Shown here one piece after another: positions 1 to 9,134 of a stretch of 64,000 nt of DNA; positions within the stretch are counted from its first letter, which is position 1; each line of letters starts with the position of its first letter. The stretch comes from Usnea hakonensis (Eukaryota; Ascomycota; Lecanoromycetes; Lecanorales; Parmeliaceae). The stretch lies in NCBI GenBank assembly GCA_013423325.1, contig BLJB01000124.1, positions 296 to 64,295 on the forward strand, in the 5' to 3' direction. Under the pieces are notes generated by a model. That model worked only from the letters and a program-made list of their open reading frames with translations. It was not told the origin of the DNA and made no database searches. The translations under genes and the position numbers were made by a program.

Positions 1-950
1 CTAATAACGAGTACTTTTTTACCTTATAGCTATTAGATAGCTACCTAATTCCTATAATCTCTAAGTTTAGATATTACTTTTAATTATCTTATTTAAGCCT
101 CTTCTTTATTCCTAGCTACGCGCTAGTATTAACCCCCCCGACTCTAATACTATATACTATTACTAGATAGACCTTCTATATTACTCTAGCCGACGCGTAT
201 CTCTTTATAAGCTAGGACGTATCCCTTTCTAATTTCTCCTTAGCGTCTATTATAGTTATTTAAATTAGGAGGTCGCTATTATAAAGATAACGTACTATCT
301 CTAATTAGTTAACCTCCCCTTTTTATATTCGCGTATTCTTTAGCTTTTCTAGGATTTCTTCTACTATTTCTCCTATACTCTTCCTATCCTTCTTATCTCT
401 AACCCGTATTAGGAGCTATCTCCATTTTCTCGAATTCTTAGATTAGATCGTATAGGCTATAACGCGGGGGGGGGGCCCCTTAGATATTTTAAATAGATTC
501 CCTTAGCTCTATTTAGCGGCCGGGCTATCTTAACGCGTTAGCGTACTAGTCTAGCTCCTAATCTATTCTTCTTTTTACTAACTAGTCTATTTCTCCCTTT
601 CCTATTATAGCTTTACGCGTAGTTTTATAATTATTTTATTTTAGATTTTCGCGTACTCTCGTATAACTTCTATAGACGCGTTTCCTATTTCTCGGTACTC
701 GTCTAGTACTTACCCGAATAGCGTCTTAAGTATTAGAAGTATTATATCTAGGCCCCCTCCTAGTCTTATTAGTACTATAGGCGCGGTAGTCGCGTCCTAT
801 TCTATTTCCGCGTTATTATACCTCTCTTCCTCTAAAGGAGTATCTCCCTTTACGTCTATATCTAGCAGTATCTCTTCCTTCCCTAGTTCCCTACCTATCA
901 TGAATAGCGTCTCTTTATATTGGTTGTTGTACTTCATCTTTTCTCTAGTA
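1..950. repeat. RIP-degraded repeat DNA, family unknown
   Basis: This block is very rich in TA-containing words (tata, ctat, tatt) and has stops in every frame, so no open frame survives. The plus strand is pyrimidine-rich here and becomes A-rich after about 950, which suggests a separate element from the copia remnant that follows, perhaps in opposite orientation. The composition fits C-to-T decay by repeat-induced point mutation, a known fungal defence against duplicated DNA. I could not identify the original element. A short G run near 467-475 followed by Cs is the only GC-rich spot. Confidence 0.7.
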
Positions 951-955
951 GAATA

Positions 956-1710
956 TATTAATTTAGTATATAGTAATAATAAGGAGGATTAAAAGTTAAC
1001 TTATAGATTCTTATTATTATATAATTAGATTATATATATATAATATAATTATAAATAAAGAGATATAGCTATATCTATTATCGAGGCTAAGTATATCTCT
1101 TTAATTAAGGTTAGAAAGATAATAGTATAGACTACTAAATAGATAAAAGCCCTCTAATTTATATCTACTAATAGTAATCCTATTATCTTATTCGATAATA
1201 ATAAGGGGAGTAATACTCTAACTATAAATCTCGAATACTATTCTAGAACTAAGTATATTAATATTAAATACTACTATATTTATTAACTAATAGATAATAA
1301 AGATATCTCTATTTAATATATTTTAATTAATAATATAGTAATAAATATTCTTATAAAGCTATTAACTATAAAGTTATTTAAAAGAGGTAGATAACTACTA
1401 AGGATATATAATTACTTACTATATAAATATAAATTATAATCTATATTAGAGAAGGCTAGAAGATAAACTAGAAAATACTACTATAGTATATCTATTAATA
1501 TTACTATTAACGCTTACTATCTCTATCTTCCTATAAGGTAAATAAAGAGAGAGTATTAGAATAGAGCTATAGCTACTAAGGAAAAGTCTAGAGATCTAAT
1601 TATAGAATATATACGCTAGTCTATAATTAGTAGTTATAAAAGGGGTAACCTTTTATAGAGGTCTATATAACTAATCTATATCTATCTATATAGATTTTTT
1701 CTTTATATCT
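956..1710 (+). mobile_element. RIP-mutated Ty1/copia remnant (RNase H end of pol)
   Basis: Translation of one frame from about 1053 to 1400 gives a recognisable copia RNase H domain peppered with stops. It reads through K-stop-RDIAISIIEAKYISL at about 1053-1100 (family pattern KQ..IALST.EAEY..L), then the NNKGS..L..N block with RTKYINIKYYYI near 1250-1290 (family DN..A..L..NP..H.RTKHID.RYH.I), then a tail resembling the end of the domain. Stops fall where Gln or Trp codons are expected, as C-to-T or G-to-A change would produce. The element is dead. Sequence to about 1700 is the same AT-rich texture and probably the element's 3' part. LTRs were not identified. Confidence 0.75.
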
Positions 1711-1760
1711 TTCTATAATTATTGTTTAAGCCTTATCCTTCCTAAATAGGACTAGCGTAG

Positions 1761-2241
1761 AGGAGTAGCCCTAGCCCTAAACTACCAAATAGTGAAAGCA
1801 ATCGTTTCCACCAAAATCTCGTCATAATAACCAACAATAAGGTACCTCAAGGCTGGCGACGAAAGTGCATCTTAGCGTGTGCACAAAGCTTTCGAATCCG
1901 CTGACGAGAGGTTTGGAAAAATACCAACTATAGCATTCCAAACGTGATATTGCCGCTTTGATAAGATTTATTGTAGTCATTATTGTTGTAGAGCTAGGTT
2001 ATTTGATGTTTCGTGAAGAATCTCGCCATTATTAGACCACGATAGCTTGGCAGGAAATCCGCACCAGAAGGGAATGCATGCACAAACCGACCAGCCAATC
2101 AGTCACACTAAGAGTGTAGGGAGGGTTTCGATGTTTATTATGATGCTCAGACTCCATTGGTATCATGCTGCTAAACCTAATGCGTCCCCAATTTTGGACA
2201 CCCCATCAATGCTCTCATAAGGTCATAATTCCCCTCATTCT
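1761..2241. other. Intergenic, edge of AT-rich block
   Basis: Composition returns abruptly to normal fungal base content near 1760. I see no gene, RNA or repeat here. It is the 3' flank of the HSM3 gene. Confidence 0.6.
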
Positions 2242-4192
2242 TCACAATTCCATGGTTCCAACATGGCCTCCAGCCTCACTCATGGATACCATAGCCCCCT
2301 GCGCGACCCGTCTTCCCACCGCCACCACCATCTCCTGACCCTCGCCTCGAGTCTTTACCCACTCCTTAAGCTTTTGGTGAAACTTAACAAGTACATCGAG
2401 CTTAGCAGCAGCAATAGAATATACAGCACTCTCGACGTCCCCTCGACCTCCGCCCACAAGGCTGCTGAAACTCTGAGCTGGCCTCATCAGGTATGGCACG
2501 ACTATCCCCAAAGCTGGTTGAGTCATAATGGCCTCGATGCCGGACCGTGGAAGGGACTCGACCTGACATCTACTGGCTAGTTCCCTCTCCGATGGGAGTG
2601 TGAAATGGGCAGATCTTGGATATTCGAGATCCGTGAGTGGCGACCAGCTTGCTGAAATGACAGCGTCGATCAACCCAAGAGCCTGGAGAGCGTTTTCTTT
2701 GAGTGCCACGGTATCAGCTGCAGCCACGACACATTCCCAAAAATTCGGGAGATTTTCCATCTCCAGAAAGTAAAGCACCCTTGCAGCGGCTTGATTCTCC
2801 GGCACGCCCCGTTGACAACCATTGAAGATGGTGGCTAATACCACAAAAGCCTCTGAACTTGCGGGTTTTACAGGTATCGAGAACAATGGAGAGCTAGCCT
2901 CGGTCCCAGGTACAAGCATGACGAGTGGGAGGGAGACTAAGATAAGAAGGCCGTGTTGGGGAGTCTTACCCTGCGCCCACTGGCTCGAAGATGTATTCTC
3001 AACTTCTTGGGTAACGCGCGCAAGGATTTTCATCGCTACTGGCGACAATAGGAGGTCCCCTGGATGTGTTGAGCAGTAGGCCGAAATGTATCCAGCCGAT
3101 GTACCATACAGATACGAGACGTCCATTGAATCCTGTTGCTCGGGCTCAAGGTAGTATGCCATTGAACGATTATGGAGACCATTGCTTCGCATGAAATTGA
3201 GCGCAAAGTCGTGGTCTGTTTTGAGATACTTGGCATAAAAATCGATCAAGGTTATGTGCATCAGCACATCGTCCTCATAATCGACCATATGAATAGCTGC
3301 AAACTGTAGCAGCCCGCCATTTTTGACACCAAATCGCTCCTCAATATCTGGTATTTGTGAGGTCCGTGCGGGCCCTGAATCAATATTCAGAAGCATATCC
3401 AGCAGCCTTGCCTGAGACAATGTTTTTTCTCTCCTGGAAAGCGATCCTTCTTGGCCAACGGTGGTGAGGCTGCAGATCGAGAAGATTGAGCCGTATATGT
3501 CCCTGTCACGCAGGATTCTCCTCCACATGAGGTTTTCCTTCAAGAAGCCACTGTCACTCATGGTATTTTCCTCTCCATCTGCGGAAAATTGCTGTTTCAG
3601 TAGCCCTGTTATTACGTCGTGAGCCCGTCCTGCCACCGCCGTATCTGGGGTACATAGCCATAGTTTGATCAAAGCTGCAACCACGTCGGCCTTTCCAGCC
3701 ACTATATCGACATCGCTTCTCCGATGCGTCGCCTCCTTGAGAAGGGCAAGGACCGTGAGGTTGATAGAAGGTATCGTGGACGAAAGACCAGCTGTGAAGT
3801 CGACCGGTGGGTGGATTGCAAGAACCCGCGTAAAGCCATAACCGGGCAAGACCAGGACGTTGATGAGATTTGTTACCGGCGTGGGGTCTTGCTGTAGAGT
3901 AGGGAGGAGGTCGGAGAGCTTGTTAAGGAGGGCATCTCTCGATGATTCTTCGATCTGTCCTGGTAGCTAGTTGTTAGCATACACGTATTCCGAATCCCAG
4001 GCAGTCTAAGAGGCAGCTTTCAAGAACAAGAATGCGAGGTCTTGAGGGCAGACGCCACATACTTGAACTTTGACTATCGAATTGCTCCAGTAGCTTCTCG
4101 TTCAAGATTTCGGTAGGATTGTCTCGTACTTCTTGCAAATGGGAAAGCAACACGCTCACAAGAGCTGGGAGGGGAAGGGCTTGGTGGGCCAT
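2242..4192 (-). CDS. HSM3: HSM3/PSMD5-type 26S proteasome assembly chaperone
   Basis: Two exons on the minus strand: 4192-4063 and 3959-2242, with an intron at 3960-4062 (GTATGT donor, CTAAC branch, CAG acceptor), giving 615 residues. The start is the ATG at 4192, beginning MAHQALPLPALVSVLL, typical of fungal proteins annotated as 'DNA mismatch repair protein HSM3, N-terminal domain'. The protein is all-helical in character with HEAT-like repeats and the conserved block around HMVDYEDDVLMHITLIDF. The family binds the C-terminal tail of the base ATPase Rpt1 and helps assemble the 19S regulatory particle. The mismatch-repair name is historical. No catalytic residues are expected. Identification rests on the overall pattern and is fairly sure. 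Confidence 0.85.
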
Positions 4193-4540
4193 TTCGCGTC
4201 CTCGTCACAGAGTCGCGACGAGTAAGTGTTGAGCGATAATGACCTAAAGCTTGATCCCCATAACACTTCCCAAGTCAACATGTATCTACAGACATAAAAT
4301 TCAAGGAAAGTGTAACCATCAATATGGTCTGAGGTCTTATTTACTCATAATGGTGCAGTTGTACTACGGGCCCGGGGAGTACCCGCCAGGATGGCACCAG
4401 TGAGTCGATCCAGCCCCCCCACCATCAGCCCCCGCCAACGTCCCCCACCCGCCTACCTTACTTGATGAATACCCTTAGACCAAATATGTCCCGAACCTTG
4501 CTGAAACATTCCAAGTACAGAGTATTGGAGGCGCAACGAC
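4193..4540 (+). promoter_or_regulatory. Divergent HSM3/RPC31 intergenic region
   Basis: This 348-base region separates two divergent housekeeping genes. It contains an ATG at 4350 that opens a 16-codon stretch ending at a good GTGAGT donor (4400). Spliced to an AG at 4515, this would join RPC31 in frame. It could be a 5' coding exon, an upstream ORF or chance. Confidence 0.4.
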
Positions 4541-5377
4541 ATGGCACCCACGAGAGGCAAACAAGGCTCCCGCATCAAAAAGGAAGGCAAAGGCGACGTC
4601 TACCGAATTGGCGGGGTTGACCTTCCCTGGGATCCAGAGCTCGATCTCGACAAGCCCAAGCCTACGCCTTTATTCCCTGTAATTCGGCTGCCCAATCCCT
4701 CCTGCCCAGAGAAGGGAAAGGTCTTTTTTCCCCGCTGACGTTTTCTCCAGCCCTTCAAGGTCCCCAAGCCGAAACCCCTGAACGAAAAAGAGAAATCCCA
4801 AGTCGCCCACTTCCGGCAACTGCGAGAAAGGATCAAGAATGGACCACTCTACACGGTGCTTGGGGACAATGTGCGAGTTGGCAAACGTGGGACGTCGGCT
4901 GCGGCGGCGTTCAATCCGTTTGAGGGGATGCCCAAATATAGTCAGCGGTACACGAAGAAGAAAAGGATGATACCCAAGCTGGATACCCGACCCTACGGTT
5001 CGTGTGCTCCCATGGCAATCATCCGGCTCACATACTGAGGTTCTCTAGTGCTAGAATTCTTCCCCAAAGAACTCTGGTCCACGATCGATCCCACCGCCAC
5101 CGAAACCAACGGCGTCATCAACACGGACACCAAAGGCAAATCCTTACAGATCTCCGGCTACGAGAAAGATGCCGATGTGTCCGAGGACGAGGTGGATGTG
5201 AAGGACGAGAGGGACCCCGACGACGAAGATATGCCCGAGGGAGAAGAGGTGGATGATGAGTTCGATGATGAAGAGGATGGAGGAGACTACAATGCAGAGC
5301 AATACTTCGATGATGGAGGAGAGGATGCTGGGGACGACTATGATGCTGGTGGCGATGAACCTTTTTACAATGACTGA
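4541..5377 (+). CDS. RPC31: DNA-directed RNA polymerase III subunit Rpc31
   Basis: Three exons: 4541-4678, 4751-4997 and 5049-5377. The introns are 72 and 51 nt, and the protein is about 237 residues. It follows the Rpc31 family layout: a short basic N-terminus, the segment with LPWDPEL and FPPFKVPKPKPL, the conserved LRERIKNGPLYTVL and FNPFEGMPKYSQRY blocks, the LDTRPYVLEFFPKELW block spanning intron 2, and a long Asp/Glu tail ending in DEPFYND. In yeast Rpc31 belongs to the Rpc82-Rpc34-Rpc31 trimer needed for Pol III initiation at tRNA and 5S genes. I chose the ATG at 4541. An extra upstream exon (4350-4399 joined to 4516) would add 27 residues in frame and cannot be excluded. Confidence 0.87.
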
Positions 5378-5687
5378 GGGAGATGTCTGGTTTTTTTTTT
5401 TGGTTCACGATGCATAGCGAGGAGTCAAGATTGCTGCGGGGACCTGGTATAGAGCGAAGATATCCTTACTAATATCACAAGTTCCTCCTTGGTCTAGGTA
5501 CATGTTCCTACGCCTCAACTCCTGCCGCAATCCCCATGACACCAAGCACGCTCCTACGCAGTCCTCCTCGATCACAACCTTCCGTGGAACCTCATCGCCG
5601 ATACCCATCGCCACCAACTAGTCCTCTCACACCACGGATCCTGCTCTCCAGAGTGAATCCCTCAGGCGCCTCAATCCTCACCTCATC

Positions 5688-6356
5688 TCACTCAGCCACA
5701 TACCCGCCCGCATCCGGGCCCATATCATTGAGTCCAGCTCTCCGCACAAGTCTCTGCTGGCCCGAGACATGCGTCTTCTTCCATTGAGACCTAGGGGGCA
5801 TCCTCGTTGCCCGCCTCGCCGTGTCCCGTAAGATATTTCTCATCATACTCCCACTCCTGACCATGAATCCCGACGCCTCCTCCTTTGGTTTCCTATCACC
5901 GGCCTCTTTCACTTTCCCATCCCTCCCCACCGTTGTCTTCAAAGCCTTCCTCTCCCTCCTCTCCTCTCCCCCCCTCATCGGCGACGCGCTTCTCTTCCTC
6001 TTCTTTCCCGAAACCGCCTTGATCCGCCGCGGGCAATCGGACTCGGAGTCATCGACGAAGATGTCGCTGTCACTGGAGTCGTCTGAGTCAGTTGGGGTGG
6101 GCTGGCGGGTGCTTGGTCTTCTTATACCGGAAGCGTTGCTGTTCGGTTCAGGGTCCTGTTTGGGAGCATGGAGAGCATAGGCATCTAACACGCTCCTTCT
6201 AGGTCTAGTCGCTGCATCGCGCTGATGTGCTCTGGCGTTCATCGCTGCCGGCGCTGCACTTCGTGAGCCTTGTTTCGAAGAACCTGCTTCCAAAACGGGC
6301 CTTGCGTCCCGCGGTGGGAGATACTGACAGCGCGAACGTGTAGGTTCTCCAGCCAT
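5688..6356 (-). CDS. Hypothetical basic/acidic low-complexity protein, possibly truncated
   Basis: An open frame of 222 residues starts MAGEPTRSRC; the frame is open further upstream but this ATG lies in the better context. The protein is rich in Arg, Ser and Pro. It has an acidic Ser/Asp block (DSDDSSDSDIFVDDSESD) followed by basic stretches (KKRKRSASP, RRERKALK) that could be nuclear localisation signals. I recognise no domain. The frame ends at a TGA at 5688-5690, but the same frame continues downstream for 31 codons with protein-like text (EAPEGFTLESRIRG). A second frame then runs to 5405 with further protein-like text. The gene may therefore be prematurely stopped, mis-sequenced or spliced in a way I cannot resolve. 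Confidence 0.5.
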   Translation of the reverse strand: MAGEPTRSRCQYLPPRDARPVLEAGSSKQGSRSAAPAAMNARAHQRDAATRPRRSVLDAYALHAPKQDPEPNSNASGIRRPSTRQPTPTDSDDSSDSDIFVDDSESDCPRRIKAVSGKKRKRSASPMRGGEERRERKALKTTVGRDGKVKEAGDRKPKEEASGFMVRSGSMMRNILRDTARRATRMPPRSQWKKTHVSGQQRLVRRAGLNDMGPDAGGYVAE

Positions 6357-7340
6357 CGTGTTGTACCTGATTCGTGAAAATTCCGTGCTGTGTGTGAAGA
6401 GTGTGATGTTTTCTGGTTCTGGGTTGAAAGACGCGCGCAACCTCTATTATGAGTGAGTGAGGAGAGAAGAGAAAGGCTCTGCTATTTAAGCTCCTGCTAG
6501 AATACATGAAACGTGAATAAGGCAGCGCCAGACTTATGAGACGGATTCTGAATGGTTTTTGTTTTTCATATTGTCCGTCTGCAGTCTCAGATGCGTGGTG
6601 TTGTTTTGGACAAAGGCTTGCAAGAAAGGATTTGTTTGACTGCGGACAAGAAGCATGTTTGTCGCGTGTGGGAGATGCTTGTGGATATCTTTGGCTGTGA
6701 TTGGGGTTTCTTTTGTCGGATGGTGTTTTGTGGTTGAGGTTGTTGTGTTGTGTTGTTTCATGATTGAAGCTGTTGTTGTGATTGTGTTTCATATCTGTCC
6801 TGGGCGGGCAGTCTTTTCAGACATCTTGGCTCCAGCAGCGAGATGGTAGTGAATGCTTCCATGTCTCTTGTGTGTATGCATCCAGCTTTGCATGAGATGC
6901 ATGACCGCGCACGCCGTTGCATGTCTCGTACTGCACCCCACAGCCTTGTGATGACTGTATCCAGGTGTCGCTTGTCTCTCTACAATTCACAAGAACCGCA
7001 ATTTCCAAAACCTCCCACTCTCCGAGCGTCCCTCTCCCTCACCCACTTCCCTCGCGTTTTACCTTCACTGTCTTCCTTTGTCATGTCATGATTCTCTTCT
7101 ACCCTGACATCCGACAGCTCCTCCCCTCGCCCCGCCGTTCAACTCTCCTAGAGCTTGGTTTGCTTCCTACCATATGAGCCATCATGGTATGATTCTGCTC
7201 TCGGTTGTATAGGAAGTATATAGCTAAAAAGTTCCTAGGGTGGTCGTCGAGGATAGTTTTGAGGGGTTTGTTGGGTGGGTGTTGAAGAAGGTGGATTGGT
7301 TGTATTGGAGGTCAGCGGACTTCTGCTATTCTGCACGTTG

Positions 7341-7377
<37 letters not shown>

Positions 7378-7730
7378 GGTTATGGTGAGGGTCGGAGTGC
7401 TCGGGGTTTGCTAGGGAGATTTGTGGAAGGAAAAGGAGCGGTGTTATTGTTTTGGGACTCGCCAATCTACTCACCTACAGCGCTCAGTCAGCACCGATAC
7501 ATACATTCGCACCGGATGCACACAATCTTACCGCATCCTCTCTTCCACTCGCAAAGACACTGAATCGCTCAAACCCCACAATAATAAGAAGTATCTCGCA
7601 CTCAAGAAATTTCCATCTTTTTTTAACATTTCTCATTACCTATTCCCACTCCCTCACCTATTCCCACTCCCTCCCCTCCCTCGACAAAGAATTCCATGTC
7701 TGCACCCCAGCACCGAACAACCCACTCTAC
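6357..7730. other. Intergenic with GA microsatellite
   Basis: This is promoter side of the hypothetical gene and 3' side of the GNAT gene. It holds a GT-rich stretch (about 6560-6790), pyrimidine-rich stretches, and a (GA)n run at 7344-7374. Open frames here have no protein-like pattern and overlap on both strands. I see no gene. Confidence 0.5.
7344..7374. repeat. (GA)n microsatellite
   Basis: A nearly perfect GA dinucleotide run of 31 bases, in intergenic DNA 3' of the GNAT-like gene. It is probably length-polymorphic. Confidence 0.95.
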
Positions 7731-9134
7731 TCACTCCCCTTCAATCTCATCGCTCAGACTAAACGTCAGAGCCTTCACCAGCTCGATCTCCTCTTCATCG
7801 ACGCCTCCCTCTCTCATAGCTTCAATGAGGTCTTCTTCTGATTTTGATGGGATGAAGTTGTCTTGAGGGTGGTGGGGTTGAGATGGGATGGTGGTAGTGC
7901 CCTGACGCGGGGGTGAGGGTGGTTGGTTTCGCGGTGCCGGTTTTGGAGTTTGCTTTTGGTTTTCCTTTTTCTTGGCTTTTGATTGAGAAGGGATATTGGT
8001 ACCCTGAAGCGGGGGTGAAGGTGGTTGTCCACGCGGCGCCGGACTCGGGATTTCTTCTTGTTTCTCCCTGTTCTTGCCCTTCGATTGAGAAGTGACAAAG
8101 GTATTACCCTGAAGCGAACTTTCTGCTGGCTCTTCACGTGGTGCTGGTCTTGGGATATCCTCTCGTTTCTCCCTGTTCTTGCCCTTCGAATAAGACGGAG
8201 GTCTGTATCCTTGTGCCTCGGCGTCGCGTTTGGTCTTCATCTCAAGATCCACCTCTCCAGTCAGTGGGGGATGGCCCCGCCCCTCCCAGATCTCTTCGAG
8301 TCGTCTTTCCGCCAATTCCCAGCGATTTTTTAATTTTTCTTGTAGGTCGTCGAGGTCTTGCTGCTTGCCCTTGCCTTTGCCGAGTGCTGGTGCTACAGGG
8401 ATTGCTGATCCGCTGGGCAGGCGTAGGATCATGAATTTCCAGCCATATCTGCCGGAAACTTTTCTCTCGGACTTTGGGGGAAATCCGTAGTTGCTGAGTT
8501 CGATTTCGTACTCACCGAGTTCTTCGAAGCCATACCCATTGTACAGGGATGCTAGAAAGGGGGGAGATTGCACCCAGATGGCCCATTCTGTTCCAACGTC
8601 CACCTCGTTTTCCCAATACAAGATGACATGCTCAAGCAATGCACTTGCGATGTCCATGTCATCGAATTGTTCATGATTGTATAAGGTAAGAGCGTTGATT
8701 ATGCAATGATTGGGAGGCATATGTTTGGCCTGTAGACTGGAAGACGCTCGCTTGATTTCGTCCCACACATTACTTTTTCCGCTCGCGCTTTCAACCTTCC
8801 ATGTTTGGAGAATGTTCGAACACATTTCCGTCCATTCCAGTCTTGCTTCGAATTTGTGTCTGCCTATCGTTTCATTTCCCTCACTGACGAAGCTGATGGC
8901 TATCCAGCCCACAATTTCTTTCGAGGATGGTAATCTCGCCAAGAAGAATTCATAGTCCGTCCTGTGCATCAGCCTTTTGACTGTTCGTTCCATAGTTTCT
9001 TCCCAATAAAGGTAATCAGAAATGACTCTTGAAAATTTGTCCCTCTTATGATCTTCTTGGTGGACACGTATCAATTCGTACATGCTGTGTTTGTCCCTCC
9101 ACCACTCGTCTCTGTCCCAAAACAAGATCTCCAT
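7731..9134 (-). CDS. GNAT-like acetyltransferase with tandem repeats and UIM-like tail
   Basis: A single-exon protein of 467 residues. Residues about 1-260 resemble fungal GNAT N-acetyltransferases: an N-terminal helix pair with WW and WEETM, a strand-turn LPSSKEIVGWIAISF, a motif-A-like region IASALLEHVI, and a NGYGFEELGEYE motif-B-like segment. The acetyl-CoA loop (Q/RxxGxG/A) is not obvious, so activity is uncertain. Residues 316-418 carry three tandem units of 35, 34 and about 34 residues, each starting SKGKNREK or SKAKKKEN, followed by a PxPAPR motif and QG. The last 20 residues contain EEEIELVKALTFSLSDE, which matches the ubiquitin-interacting motif pattern (acidic run, hydrophobic-x-x-Ala-x-x-x-Ser, acidic). 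Substrate unknown. Confidence 0.75.
   Translation of the reverse strand: MEILFWDRDEWWRDKHSMYELIRVHQEDHKRDKFSRVISDYLYWEETMERTVKRLMHRTDYEFFLARLPSSKEIVGWIAISFVSEGNETIGRHKFEARLEWTEMCSNILQTWKVESASGKSNVWDEIKRASSSLQAKHMPPNHCIINALTLYNHEQFDDMDIASALLEHVILYWENEVDVGTEWAIWVQSPPFLASLYNGYGFEELGEYEIELSNYGFPPKSERKVSGRYGWKFMILRLPSGSAIPVAPALGKGKGKQQDLDDLQEKLKNRWELAERRLEEIWEGRGHPPLTGEVDLEMKTKRDAEAQGYRPPSYSKGKNREKREDIPRPAPREEPAESSLQGNTFVTSQSKGKNREKQEEIPSPAPRGQPPSPPLQGTNIPSQSKAKKKENQKQTPKPAPRNQPPSPPRQGTTTIPSQPHHPQDNFIPSKSEEDLIEAMREGGVDEEEIELVKALTFSLSDEIEGE
7880..8189 (-). repeat. Intragenic tandem repeat, about 105/102-bp units x3
   Basis: Three in-frame units begin at 8189, 8084 and 7982 (minus strand), encoding the SK(G/A)K-rich repeats of the GNAT-like protein. 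The two 5' units are similar at DNA level; the third has diverged. Copy number could vary between strains. Confidence 0.85.

Noticed and set aside
7421..7841. Plus-strand frames overlapping the end of the GNAT-like gene
   Set aside because: Pyrimidine-rich 3' flank read as Ser/Pro/Leu text, with no conserved pattern.
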